DNA of 64,000 bases from JAIBJN01 sp963699495. GTDB taxonomy: Bacteria; Actinomycetota; Thermoleophilia; Gaiellales; Gaiellaceae. The notes beneath the pieces were generated by a model. The model saw only the letters and a program-made list of their open reading frames with translations. It made no database searches and was not told the DNA's origin. Location of the stretch: NCBI GenBank assembly GCA_963699495.1, contig CAVOUB010000008.1, forward strand, positions 1-64,000, given 5' to 3'. A program made the translations under genes and the position numbers. Numbering within the stretch: the stretch's first letter is position 1; every line of letters starts with the position of its first letter. Below, piece by piece: positions 15,042 to 26,607 of the stretch.

Positions 15042-16219
15042 TAGGCGTTGCGGAGGATCTCGAGCAGGGCGCGGCGCGCGATCTGAAGGCCCTCGTCGCG
15101 CTCCGTCAGTGGATCGTCGACGGCCACGACGGACGGCTGGAGGCCGAGGTCGGTGATGTCGGCGCCGGCAGGCGTCAGGTACTTGGCGGTGGTCAGCTTG
15201 AGCGCGCCGCCGCCCAGGAGCGGCGCGACGGTCTGCACGGAGGCCTTCCCGTACGTGCGCTCTCCGACCAGGATGGCGCGGTCGTGGTCGACCAGCGCCC
15301 CGGCGACGATCTCCGCGGCGCTCGCGCTGCCGCCGTTCACGAGAACGACGAGCGGCAGGTCGGGATGTGTGGAGACGCCGGTCACCCGGTACTCGTGCGC
15401 CTCCTCGTGAAGACCGTCCGTCCGGCAGACGATGCCGTCGTCGATGTAGACCGACGCGACGTCCACGGCCTGCGAGAGCAGGCCGCCCGGGTTGTTGCGC
15501 AGGTCGATGATCGCACCGGTGACGCCCTGCTCGACGAGCCGGGTCGTGGTCTGCTCGAGCCGCTCGGCGGTGCCCGCCGGGAAGGAGAAGAGTCGGATGT
15601 AGGCGATCTTGCGGTCCTTCGCGGTGATGAGGCGCGACGTGATCGGCGGCACCTCGATCTCGCGGCGCACGATCAGCATGTCGAACGTCTTCTGCTTCTT
15701 CGGGCGCCTGACCTTCAGGTGGACGATCGTCCCCCTCTCACCCTTGATGAGCGCCAGCGACTGCTCGAAGGGGAGCGGCCCTGCCGGCTCGCCGTCGATG
15801 GCGACGATGATGTCGCCCTTCCGGATCCCCGCCTCTCGCGCGGGGCCCGCTGCGGCCGACGTGACGAGGAGGCCCCGCCGCGCCGGGCCGACGGTCAGGC
15901 CGATGCCCGAGTACGTCCCCTGGGTGTGTTCCTGCAGGCTCTCGTACTCGGAGGTCGTGAGCAGGTCCGTGTGCGGGTCGTCCAGGCCCGCGAGGATCTC
16001 GTCGACCGTCGGCCGCTCGAGCACGTCCGGGTCGATCCAGCGGTAGTACGCGGCCGTGAGCTCGGCCCGCACCTCGTCGATGAGCCTGAGAGGCCGTTCG
16101 GCGCTGACAGGCGGTGCCGACTGGCTTGCCCCGGGCTCGCTCAGCGTGAAGAAGAAGCCGAGCGCGAACGCGGCGACGACGATCGCGACCGCGACGACGT
16201 ATCCGGCCGCTCGTCTCAC
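15041..16219 (-). CDS. S41-family C-terminal processing peptidase (Ctp)
   Basis: 392 residues: N-terminal signal anchor (VVAVAIVVAAFALGFFF), short helical region, PDZ domain ('IRKGDIIVAIDGEPAG') and the S41 catalytic domain. The catalytic serine is in 'VLVNGGSASAAEIVAGAL' and the lysine in 'VGERTYGKASVQT', forming the Ser/Lys dyad. 'IIDLRNNPGGLLSQAVDVA' is the usual preceding strand. It cleaves C-termini of extracytoplasmic proteins. It lies next to ftsX/ftsE as in many actinobacterial and firmicute genomes, which suggests a role in envelope remodelling at division. Confidence 0.92.
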   Translation of the reverse strand: MRRAAGYVVAVAIVVAAFALGFFFTLSEPGASQSAPPVSAERPLRLIDEVRAELTAAYYRWIDPDVLERPTVDEILAGLDDPHTDLLTTSEYESLQEHTQGTYSGIGLTVGPARRGLLVTSAAAGPAREAGIRKGDIIVAIDGEPAGPLPFEQSLALIKGERGTIVHLKVRRPKKQKTFDMLIVRREIEVPPITSRLITAKDRKIAYIRLFSFPAGTAERLEQTTTRLVEQGVTGAIIDLRNNPGGLLSQAVDVASVYIDDGIVCRTDGLHEEAHEYRVTGVSTHPDLPLVVLVNGGSASAAEIVAGALVDHDRAILVGERTYGKASVQTVAPLLGGGALKLTTAKYLTPAGADITDLGLQPSVVAVDDPLTERDEGLQIARRALLEILRNA

Positions 16220-16265
16220 AGGCCGCTCCCCGGATCGGCTGCCGGGCCTCGCGCGTGCACCGTCT

Positions 16266-17150
16266 TCAGATTCGCAGAAAACGCCGCAGGGTGATGCCGG
16301 AGCCCGCCGCGCCGACGAGCAGGCTCATGCCGATCAGGATGAGCGCGACGATCGGAAAGTTCCAGGCCTGGATGTCGCTCGGGCTCTCGATGCGGCCCAT
16401 GATCCCCGGCAGTGCCAGCTCCTTGGCCAGGAGCAGCAGGATGACGGCGAGGATGGAGCCGGCGAGCCCACAGAGGAGGCCCTCGAGCATGAACGGCGCG
16501 CGCACGAACCAGTTCGACGCGCCGACGAGCTTCATCACCTCGATCTCACGCCGGCGCGAGAAGATCGACAGGCGGATCGTGTTCGCGATCAGGATCGTCG
16601 AGGCGATGAGCAGGATGATGCTCCCGACCAGGAAGATCGCCCCGATGATCGTGGCCACCTGCAGCACGCGTTCCGCCTTCTTCTCCCCGTACTTCACCGT
16701 CTCGACCCCGGTCGGCACCGGCTGCAACGACGCGGCGATCGCCTGCACCCGGTCCGCGTCCTCCGGGATCACCTCGTAGGAGGCAGGGAGCGGGTTTCGG
16801 ACGGCGCCCTCGACCAGCTCCGGAAAGCGCGTCTTCATCTCCTGCCACGCGTCGTCCTTGGAGACGAACTTGTAGGACTTGACGTCGGAGTTCTGGTCGA
16901 GCTTGAGGCTGACCGCGTTGATCTCCTTGGCCGTCGCCTCCTGGCCGCACGTGAGCTCGGTGCAGAAGTAGACGTTGACGACCAGGTCCTTCTTGACGTG
17001 GTTCGTCCACGAGATCACCCAGCTGCCGAGCGCGATGAAGAGCCCGAGCAGGAACATCCCGATGAGGACGGTCATCACCGCCGCCACGCTCGTCGAGAGG
17101 TTGGCCGCGATCGAGCGGAAGGCCTCGCTGAGGAAGAGCTTCACCCTCAT
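16266..17150 (-). CDS. Cell-division ABC permease FtsX
   Basis: 294 residues: short cytoplasmic N-terminus, TM1 (VAAVMTVLIGMFLLGLFIAL), a ~110-residue extracellular domain, then three helices near the C-terminus, the FtsX layout. 'SRRREIEVMKLVGASNWFVR' is the conserved cytoplasmic coupling segment. With FtsE it transmits ATP hydrolysis to peptidoglycan hydrolases outside the cell. The start lies six bases after the FtsE stop. The extracellular domain contains two cysteines (FCTELTCGQE), which could form a disulfide. Confidence 0.93.
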   Translation of the reverse strand: MRVKLFLSEAFRSIAANLSTSVAAVMTVLIGMFLLGLFIALGSWVISWTNHVKKDLVVNVYFCTELTCGQEATAKEINAVSLKLDQNSDVKSYKFVSKDDAWQEMKTRFPELVEGAVRNPLPASYEVIPEDADRVQAIAASLQPVPTGVETVKYGEKKAERVLQVATIIGAIFLVGSIILLIASTILIANTIRLSIFSRRREIEVMKLVGASNWFVRAPFMLEGLLCGLAGSILAVILLLLAKELALPGIMGRIESPSDIQAWNFPIVALILIGMSLLVGAAGSGITLRRFLRI

Positions 17151-17156
17151 GGCGGT

Positions 17157-17966
17157 CTAGCCGTAGCCCCCGCGGCGCTCGTCGCGGACGACGACGCCGT
17201 CCTCGAGGGCGATCACGCGCTTGCGCATCTTGTCCACCATCTCGCGGTCGTGCGTGGCCATGACGACGGTCGTGCCGGTGCGGTTGATGCGGTAGAGGAG
17301 CTGCATGATGCCGACCGACGTGTCGGGGTCGAGGTTGCCGGTCGGCTCGTCGCAGATGAGCAGGGGCGGGTGGTTGACGAACGCGCGCGCCACCGAGACG
17401 CGCTGCTGCTCGCCGCCCGAGAGCTCGTGCGGGAAGCTGTTCATCTTGGAGCCGAGGCCGACGAGCGCCAGGATCTCCGGAACCTTGGCCCGGATCTGGG
17501 TCTTCGACTGACCCTGCACCTTGAGCGCGTACGCGACGTTGTCGTAGGCGCTGCGGTCGGTGAGGAGCTTGAAGTCCTGGAAGACGCAGCCGATGTTGCG
17601 GCGAAGCATCGGCACCTTGCTCCCCCGCAGGCGCGCGAGCTCACGGCCGCCGACGAGGATCCGGCCGTCGGTCGGGTCGAGCTCCTTGAGGAGAAGGCGC
17701 ATGATCGTCGACTTGCCCGAGCCGGACGGCCCGACGAGGAAGACGAACTCGCCCTTGTCGATGACGAAGCTCGTCTCGTTGAGCGCGACGACCTTCGGCT
17801 CGTAGATCTTCGTGACCGCCTCGAACACGATCATCGGCGTTCCCGACGGGGCCGGCGCGACTCCCTCGGGCTCGACGACGGTCGCGTTCTCGACCGAGTC
17901 GCCGTTCACCTCGACGGCCGTCGCGGCAGGCTGATCTACGTGTTCTGTGAGGTCGGCTTCCTGCAC
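17157..17966 (-). CDS. Cell-division ABC ATPase FtsE
   Basis: 269 residues if GTG 17966 is used. The ABC domain begins at internal ATG 17834 (MIVFEAVTKIYEP) and shows Walker A GPSGSGKST, Q-loop 'CVFQDFKLL', signature LSGGEQQR, Walker B 'LLICDEPTG' and the switch histidine in 'VMATHDREM'. The 44-residue N-terminal extension is acidic and low-complexity; neither start has a good SD, so the extension is uncertain. Forms the FtsEX complex at the septum with the adjacent ftsX product. Confidence 0.92.
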   Translation of the reverse strand: MQEADLTEHVDQPAATAVEVNGDSVENATVVEPEGVAPAPSGTPMIVFEAVTKIYEPKVVALNETSFVIDKGEFVFLVGPSGSGKSTIMRLLLKELDPTDGRILVGGRELARLRGSKVPMLRRNIGCVFQDFKLLTDRSAYDNVAYALKVQGQSKTQIRAKVPEILALVGLGSKMNSFPHELSGGEQQRVSVARAFVNHPPLLICDEPTGNLDPDTSVGIMQLLYRINRTGTTVVMATHDREMVDKMRKRVIALEDGVVVRDERRGGYG

Positions 17967-18057
17967 CGGTTTAAGCGGGGGCGCCCGTCCCGAGGGCGCA
18001 CCGGCCGGGTCTCTGCAAGCACTCGAGTTTAGCGGAAGGGTCAGGCATCGGACTCAC

Positions 18058-19165
18058 TTAGGCGACGGCTCCCGTGGCGTTGGCGAGCAGATAGGCGCGG
18101 ATGAAGCGGTCGAGGTCTCCGTCGAGCACAGCTTGTGCGTTCCCTTCTTCGACGTCCGTGCGGTGATCCTTCACCAGCTGGTACGGGTGCAGGACGTAGC
18201 TGCGGATCTGGCTGCCGAAGCCGGTGTCGAGCACCTCCCCGCGCTCGCGCGCGAGCTCGGCCTCCCGGCGCTCGAGCTCGTGCTCGGCGAGGCGGCTCTT
18301 GAGGATCCGCATCGCGGTCTGGCGGTTGGAGAGCTGGGAGCGCTCGTTCTGGCACTGCACGACGATCCCGGTCGGGAGGTGCGTGATACGGACCGCCGAG
18401 TCCGTCTTGTTGACGTGCTGCCCGCCGGCCCCGCTCGCGCGGTAGGTGTCGATGCGGAGGTCGGACTCGTCGATGTCGAGCTCGACGTCGTCGGAGACCA
18501 GCGGGCTGACGATCACCTGCGCGAAGGACGTGTGCCGACGGTGCGCCTGGTCGAACGGGGACAGGCGAACGAGGCGGTGCACGCCGCGCTCGGCCTTCAG
18601 CGTCCCGTAGGCGTTCTCGCCTTCGACGGTGAAGGTGGCCGACTTGAGCCCGGCCTCCTCCCCCGGGGAGACCTCGAGCAGGTCGGTCTTGAAGCCGCGC
18701 TCGGCCGCCCAGCGCAGATACATGCGAAGCAGGATCTCGGCCCAGTCCTGGGCGTCGGTGCCGCCGGTGCCGGCGTGGATGGAGACGACCGCCCCGCCCG
18801 AGTCGTACTCGCCGCTGAAGAGCGAATCCTCCTGGAGCCGGTCGAGCTGGGCGCGCAGCGCGAGCGCGCTCTGGGCGATCTCGTCGAGCTCGCCGTCGTC
18901 CGGGGCCAGCCCGAGGAGCTCGGCGAGGTCCTCCGCCTCCCCGCTCAGCTGCTCGTAGCGCTCGAGGCGCCGCGACAGGCGCGCGTGCTCGGAGGAGACG
19001 CGGGCCGCCTCCTGCTGCTCGTCCCAGAATCCCTGCGCGCCCATGGCCTCCTCGAGGGCGGCCAGACGCTCCCTCAGCCCGTCAGGGTCAAAGGTAATCA
19101 CGGACCCAGGCAAGCTGGGTCCCGATCTCCTCGAGCTCTCGCTCGACCGCGCTGCGCTCGGCCAT
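18058..19165 (-). CDS. Peptide chain release factor 2 with programmed +1 frameshift
   Basis: RF2 terminates at UGA and UAA. From ATG 19165 the first 25 codons end in '...WVRDYL' and reach an in-frame TGA at 19088-19090. A +1 slip on CTT TGA C gives 'DPDGLRERLAALEE' and the rest, 368 residues in all. The body has the SPF specificity motif ('RLSPFDQAHRRHTS') and the GGQ catalytic motif ('ASGAGGQHVNKTDSA'). The slippery site equals the E. coli one, but no strong SD stands just upstream of it. Located between secA and ftsE, as often in Actinobacteria. Confidence 0.95.
19088..19093 (-). promoter_or_regulatory. prfB autoregulatory frameshift site (CTT TGA)
   Basis: The leucine codon CTT followed by TGA and then C makes RF2 synthesis depend on RF2 level: when RF2 is scarce the ribosome slips +1 and reads on. 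The preceding codons (R-D-Y-L) resemble the E. coli R-G-Y-L context. The AGGGGG-type stimulator is not evident. Confidence 0.9.
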
Positions 19166-19219
19166 GGGCGTGATCCTAGCGCGCCGGGCGAACGGGTCGG
19201 CGCGCCGGCGAGGCGTCCG

Positions 19220-21904
<2,685 letters not shown>

Positions 21905-21926
21905 CAGTTCAGGGTAGCTGCCGTGT

Positions 21927-22463
21927 TCAGAGAGGGTCGACGGTCAGCTCCCAGCGACCGTCCTCCAACCTATCGGCACGCGCGACGAAAGCCTGAAAGC
22001 GCGCCGCGCCCAGCCGTTCCAGCTCGGAGAGAGCATCGGCAGAGGCCCCGGTGGGAGCCTCCGTGAGGATCTCGCCGTCCAGGAGATACATCGCCTCGCC
22101 GTCGGGTGGAACGGCAGCCTCGAGGGAGACCGCGTCGATCCCGGCGGGCAGCTCGACCAGCTCCGACTCGATCCGCAGCGCGCCGACCATCCACTCCCTC
22201 TCGTTCTGGCGCACCGCGCGCGCCGCGTAGGGCGGGTCGAGGCCGAGGTCACCCGTGAGCTCGGCGAGCACGTCGGCCGAGACGTCACCCACCACGGAGC
22301 CGTCCCCCAGCACCCGGAAGTCGATCTCGGCCTCGTCCGAGCCCAGGAGTGCCGGCACCTCGGCGATCGCGGTGGCATCCCACTCACGCTGGCGCGCCAG
22401 CCCGGACACACCGCTCTCGACCCAGCGGAAGGCCCGCGGGTCGCGAATCTCGTCGTCGTCCAC
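21927..22463 (-). CDS. Hypothetical protein between hpf and secA
   Basis: 178 residues, strongly acidic, no signal peptide or membrane helix. Its GTG start overlaps the hpf stop (TAGTG, 22463), indicating translational coupling, and the secA start is 22 bases past its stop. It is mostly beta strand and helix with no motif I recognise. A hint of internal structure is a repeated 'DFRVLGDGSVVGDVSADVL' type strand-turn segment. The constant position suggests a ribosome or secretion-related role, but that is only context. Confidence 0.7.
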   Translation of the reverse strand: MDDDEIRDPRAFRWVESGVSGLARQREWDATAIAEVPALLGSDEAEIDFRVLGDGSVVGDVSADVLAELTGDLGLDPPYAARAVRQNEREWMVGALRIESELVELPAGIDAVSLEAAVPPDGEAMYLLDGEILTEAPTGASADALSELERLGAARFQAFVARADRLEDGRWELTVDPL

Positions 22464-23011
22464 TACGAGATCTGGGGCTCGATGAGCCCGTAGTCGCCGT
22501 CCCGGCGCCGGTAGACGACGTTCACGTCGGTCGTCTCCGCGTTCTGGAAGACGAAGAAGTCGTGGCCGATCAGCTCGAGCTGGAGCACGGCCTCCTCCGG
22601 CGTCATCGGCTTGACCGGGAACTGCTTCGTCTTGACGATCACGGGTGCCTCCTCGTCCACGGCGACAGGGGCCGTCTCGGCCTCGACGGCCGCGCTCGGA
22701 GAGCGGCTCGGCCTGGGACGGCGCTTGTCGCGGTAGCGCCGGGCCTGTCGCTCGAGCTTCTCGACGAGCATGTCGATCGAGGCCCGCATGTCCGGCGAGC
22801 TCTCGCGCGCCCGCAGGACGGGGCCCTTCGTCCAGATCGTGCCTTCGGCGATCTGGCTCTCGGCGATCGACGGATTCTTCTCCACCGCGAGCTCGAGCTC
22901 GAGCCGCGCGGCGTCGTTCAGGTGCTTGTCGAGCTTGCTGAGCTTCTCCTGGGCGTAGGTCTTGAGGGAATCGCTGACCTCGACGTTCTTGCCCTTGACC
23001 TGAAGTCTCAC
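22463..23011 (-). CDS. Long-form ribosome hibernation promoting factor
   Basis: 182 residues from GTG 23011, which has GGGAGG just upstream; frames extending further upstream run antisense over comF. The N-terminal ~100 residues are the ribosome-binding S30AE domain ('LQVKGKNVEVSDSLKTYAQ', 'KLDKHLNDAARLELEL'). A basic/proline linker leads to the C-terminal dimerisation domain ('KQFPVKPMTPEEAVLQLELIG', given here as its core, and 'DFFVFQNAETTDVNVVYRR'). It dimerises inactive 70S ribosomes into 100S particles in stationary phase. The comF-hpf-secA order is typical of Gram-positive bacteria. Confidence 0.95.
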   Translation of the reverse strand: MRLQVKGKNVEVSDSLKTYAQEKLSKLDKHLNDAARLELELAVEKNPSIAESQIAEGTIWTKGPVLRARESSPDMRASIDMLVEKLERQARRYRDKRRPRPSRSPSAAVEAETAPVAVDEEAPVIVKTKQFPVKPMTPEEAVLQLELIGHDFFVFQNAETTDVNVVYRRRDGDYGLIEPQIS

Positions 23012-23088
23012 CGGCCCTCCCTCGTCGGTCTCCTCGCAGCCTACCCGCGTTGCGGAGAGCGAAGCAACGGCATCCCTCGGCCGGGCTG

Positions 23089-23766
23089 TCAACCGCGGAC
23101 GGCCCGCGCGAAGGTGACGACGTGGACGACCCGAGCTCCGGCGCGCCGGAGCTCGCGCGCCGCGGCCCCGACCGTCGCTCCGGTCGTGTAGACGTCGTCG
23201 ACCAGGCAGACGGCCTGCGGGGACGACGCGCGGGCCCGAAAGGCCGCTCGGATGTTGGCTCGGCGCTCGGAACGCGTCAGCCCGCGCTGAGGCCGGGCCC
23301 GCCTCGCCCGCTCCAGAAGGCGCTCGACCGGCAGCTCCCAGCGCCTGCCGAGCGCGCGGGCGAGCTCCTCGGCCGGGTTGGCGCCGCGCCAGCCGACACG
23401 GTCGCCTTCGCCGGGCACGAACGCGAGCGCGTCGACCGGCGGGCTCGGCACCGTCTCCGTCACCAGGTCGGCGGCGAGCCCTGCTACCCGCCCGATCCCA
23501 CGCTCCTTCCACGCAACAACCAGCGCACGCCCGGCGCCGTCGTAGGCGACCGCCGCGCGCGCCGACGTAAACGACAGCCGGCGCCCGGCGCACTCACCGC
23601 AGCGCTCCACGGGCCAGGCCGTCGGGCACCCGCAACGCGCGCAGAGCGTCCCGCGGAGAACCAGCAGCCGCCCGCGGCACCCGGCGCAGAGGAGCTCCTC
23701 CCCGTCCCCACAGGCAAGGCATCGCTCGGGGAGCAGGACTCCGAGCAGGGCGCGTCCGATGTCCAT
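23089..23766 (-). CDS. ComF-family phosphoribosyltransferase-like protein
   Basis: 225 residues. A cysteine-rich N-terminus ('CLACGDGEELLCAGC', 'CARCGCPTAWPVERCGEC') forms a zinc-ribbon. The C-terminal half is a type I PRTase fold with the PRPP-binding loop 'VCLVDDVYTTGATV'. 'GLTRSERRANI' is the conserved ComF segment. The family is linked to DNA uptake and to homologues such as GntX; the enzymatic reaction is not settled. It is directly upstream of hpf. Confidence 0.9.
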   Translation of the reverse strand: MDIGRALLGVLLPERCLACGDGEELLCAGCRGRLLVLRGTLCARCGCPTAWPVERCGECAGRRLSFTSARAAVAYDGAGRALVVAWKERGIGRVAGLAADLVTETVPSPPVDALAFVPGEGDRVGWRGANPAEELARALGRRWELPVERLLERARRARPQRGLTRSERRANIRAAFRARASSPQAVCLVDDVYTTGATVGAAARELRRAGARVVHVVTFARAVRG

Positions 23767-23814
23767 CCACCCTGGATAGCGCGCGCGAGCGCGCAGGACC
23801 GTGCCGGCTTCGTG

Positions 23815-24788
23815 TCAGCCGAGCGCCACCGGCAGCCGCTGCTCTGCCGAGCGGTAGAGGGCGTCGATCGTCCTGGCCTGGCCCACGGCATCGTCTCGTC
23901 CGAGCAGCGGCTTCGCCACCCCGTTGATCGCGTCGCTCAGATTCTCCAGCTCGAGGCGATACGAGTCCGCGGGCTCGAGCGCGATCTCCTCGGTGCCCCC
24001 GTCACGGCGCGAGCTCGATCACCGGAGTGCGGGCATGCCAGGGGTCGTCGAGGAAGAGCGACCCTTCGGTCCCCACCACCTCCAGCTCGTCGCGATCGGG
24101 GAGGACGAAGCCGCAGTCGAACTGCGCGACGACGTCGCCGGGGAAGCGCATGGTGGCGGCGAAGAGGACGTCCACCCCGCTCTCCCCGGTCAGCTGCTCG
24201 CCGTAGACCTGCTCCGGCTCGCCGCCGAGCAGGCGCGACCCGCTCACGCAGTAGCAGCCGACGTCCATGAGCGCACCGCCGTCGAGGTCGGCGGCGAGGC
24301 GCACGTTCTCCGCTTCGTCGAGGCTGAAGCTGAAGGACGAGCGGACGACCCGGAGCGTCGCCGATCGCGCCGCCGTCGACCAGCTCCTTCAGCTTCGCGG
24401 TCTGTGGGTTGTGGCGGTACATGAACGCCTCCATCAGGATCCGCCCTGCCCGGTCGGCAGCGTCGAACGCGCGCGCCACCTCCTGCGGACGGCGGTCGAG
24501 CGGCTTCTCGCAGAGGACGTGCTTGCCGGCCTCGAGCGAGCGAATCGACCACTCGACGTGCAGCGAGTTCGGGAGCGAGATGTACACCGCCTCGACCTCC
24601 GGGTCGGCCAGGAGCGCCTCGTAGCTCCCGTAGGCGCGCTCGATCCCGTGCTCCCGCGCGTAGGCCTCTGCACGGCCCTGGTCGCGGCTCGCGACCGCGA
24701 CCACGTCGACCCGGTCGGACTCCCGCGCGCCCGCGAGGACCAGGCGGTTGATGTGCGCGGTCGAGATGATCCCCCACTTCGTGCTCAT
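23815..24788 (-). pseudogene. Gfo/Idh/MocA-family oxidoreductase, two frameshifts
   Basis: From ATG 24788 the protein starts 'MSTKWGIISTAHINRLVLAG' and shows the family's 'EKPLDRRPQEV' segment containing the catalytic EKP. One base too many near 24355-24365 must be skipped to continue 'TLRVVRSSFSFSLDEAENV' and 'LMDVGCYCVSGSRLLGG'. A second shift near 23998-24008 is needed to continue 'DGGTEEIALEPADSYRLEL' to the TGA at 23815. Reassembled it has about 323 residues, normal for the family, which oxidises sugars or polyols with NAD(P). Last gene of the sugar operon; its ATGA overlaps the kinase stop. Confidence 0.7.
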
Positions 24789-26218
24789 CCTGCCTCCAAG
24801 GGTTTCAGTGCCGGATACAAGGCGCGGTAGCGGCCGTAGCCCTCCGCGTAGATCTGCTCCCACTCGGGGTCGGGCTCGATCGTGTCGCGAACGGAGACGC
24901 ACGCCGTCACGGCCTCCTCGACGTCCTCGAAGACCCCGCCCGCGACCCCGCCGAGGAGGGCCGCGCCGAAGGCCGCCCCCTCCTCGACCGTCGTCCGCTC
25001 GAGCGGCAGCCCGAGGACGGAGGCGACGATCTTCAGCCAGAGCTCGCTGCGCGCACCTCCTCCGGACGCGCGGCCCGCATCCAGTCGGGCGCCGAGCGAG
25101 CGGAGGACCTCGAGAGAGTCTCGGAGCCCGTACGCGACCCCTTCGAGAACGGCGCGCACCACCGCCCCGCGGTCGTGCCGAAGCGACAGGCCGACGAAGG
25201 CGCCGCGCGCGTTCGGGTCGACGTGCGGGGTGCGCTCGCCTGCGAGGTACGGGAGGAAGAGGAGCCCCTCGGCGCCCGGCTCCCACCGCTCGGCCTCGGC
25301 GACCAGCCGGTCGTACGCCTCGCCGGGCGCGAGCGCGTTGCGAAACCAGCCGAGCGAGCCGGCGGCGGAGAGCATCACGCCCATCGCGTGCCAGCCGCCG
25401 GGAACCGCGTGGCAGAAGACATGGGCGCGTCCCTCGGGGTCGACGACGAGGGACGGCAGCGTCGCGAAGACGACCCCGGAGGTGCCGAGCACGACCGAGA
25501 CCGGCCCCGGAACGGTGACGCCGACCCCGAGCGCGCCGGCAGCCTGGTCGCCGGCGCCGGCCGCGACGGGGATCCCGCCGGGAGCCTCCGCGGACACGGC
25601 GGGCGACTCGAGGGCCGGAGGGAGCCATGCCGCCGGCAGCTCGAGCGCTTCGAGCACCTCGTGGCTCCAGCGCCTGCCGGCGACGTCGAAGAGGAGGGTG
25701 CCCGAGGCGTCGGCGACGTCCGTTGCGCGCTCGCCGGTGAGAGCCAGGCGGACGTAGTCCTTCGGCAGGAGGACGTGCGCGATGCGCTCGAAGGCCTCCG
25801 GCTCGTGCTCGCGCAACCAGAGCAGCTTCGGCGCCGTGAAGCCGGGGAGCGCGCGGTTGCCCGTCAGCTCCAGCAGCCGCGCGAGGCCGATCCGCTCCTC
25901 GATCTCGCGGCACTCGGCCGCCGTTCGCTGGTCGTTCCAGAGGATCGCCGGGCGAAGCACGCGCTCCTCGGCGTCGAGCGCGACGAGCCCGTGCATCTGC
26001 CCGGTGAGCCCGATGCCGGCAACGTCGTCCACCCGGAGGGCCTCGAGCGCCTCCTCGGCGGCCCGGCGCCAGTCCTCCGGATCCTGCTCGGCCCAGCCCG
26101 GATGGGGCATCGCGAGCGGGTAGTCACGCTCCGCGCGGGCCAGAACCTCGCCTTTCTCCGAGATCGCGAGCGCCTTGACGCCGGACGTACCGACATCGAG
26201 CCCGACGAGCGCGCTCAC
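24785..26218 (-). CDS. FGGY-family sugar kinase, xylulokinase-like
   Basis: 477 residues from GTG 26218, which overlaps the preceding stop as GTGA. Actin-like ATPase fold: N-terminal phosphate loop 'GLDVGTSGVKALA', substrate segment 'IGLTGQMHGLV' (the QMHG pattern is typical of xylulokinases), 'ILWNDQRT', and C-terminal 'GGGARSELWLKIVASVLG' adenine-binding region. It phosphorylates a ketopentose or related ketose after import. The xylose-isomerase-like gene two positions upstream supports xylulose as one possible substrate. Confidence 0.88.
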   Translation of the reverse strand: MSALVGLDVGTSGVKALAISEKGEVLARAERDYPLAMPHPGWAEQDPEDWRRAAEEALEALRVDDVAGIGLTGQMHGLVALDAEERVLRPAILWNDQRTAAECREIEERIGLARLLELTGNRALPGFTAPKLLWLREHEPEAFERIAHVLLPKDYVRLALTGERATDVADASGTLLFDVAGRRWSHEVLEALELPAAWLPPALESPAVSAEAPGGIPVAAGAGDQAAGALGVGVTVPGPVSVVLGTSGVVFATLPSLVVDPEGRAHVFCHAVPGGWHAMGVMLSAAGSLGWFRNALAPGEAYDRLVAEAERWEPGAEGLLFLPYLAGERTPHVDPNARGAFVGLSLRHDRGAVVRAVLEGVAYGLRDSLEVLRSLGARLDAGRASGGGARSELWLKIVASVLGLPLERTTVEEGAAFGAALLGGVAGGVFEDVEEAVTACVSVRDTIEPDPEWEQIYAEGYGRYRALYPALKPLEAG

Positions 26219-26607
26219 GAGAGCGCGAGCCCGGCCGCGAGAAGCGCGTCGCTCGCGAGGGCCTCGTCGTCCTCGCCCGGCAGGCCGCTCACGCCGACCG
26301 CGCCGACGCGCCGGCCGTCCTCGAACGCGGCCACGCCGCCGCGGAAGAAGGTGAAGAAGGGGTCGAAGCTCGCCAGCTCGGCCGCATCGCCGCGGACCTT
26401 CTCCGCGAGCTCGCCGGTCGAGCTCGTGTCGCTGCGAGCCGCCGTATAGGCCTTGCGCTGGGCGTTGAGCCTGGTGTCGGGCGCCGCCCCGTCCATCGTC
26501 GCCGCAGCGACGAGCTCGCCGTGCGAGTCGGCCACGAAGACCGACACGGGCCCAGGTGCGTCGCGCACCACCGTCCCGACGATCGTCAACGCCTGCTCGA
26601 GCCTCAC
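26215..26607 (-). CDS. GlcG/HbpS-family (DUF336) protein
   Basis: 130 residues. Has the family's layout: N-terminal helix ending in 'GPVSVFVADSHGELVAAATMDGA' (strand-turn-strand), then 'NAQRKAYTAARSDTSS', and a C-terminal 'VGAVGVSGLPGEDDEALASDAL'. Some members bind haem or cobalamin (HbpS, PduO C-terminal domain); others are found in glycolate and sugar operons with unknown role. Its GTG start and its stop overlap the neighbouring genes by four bases. Function in this operon is not established. Confidence 0.8.
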   Translation of the reverse strand: MRLEQALTIVGTVVRDAPGPVSVFVADSHGELVAAATMDGAAPDTRLNAQRKAYTAARSDTSSTGELAEKVRGDAAELASFDPFFTFFRGGVAAFEDGRRVGAVGVSGLPGEDDEALASDALLAAGLALS

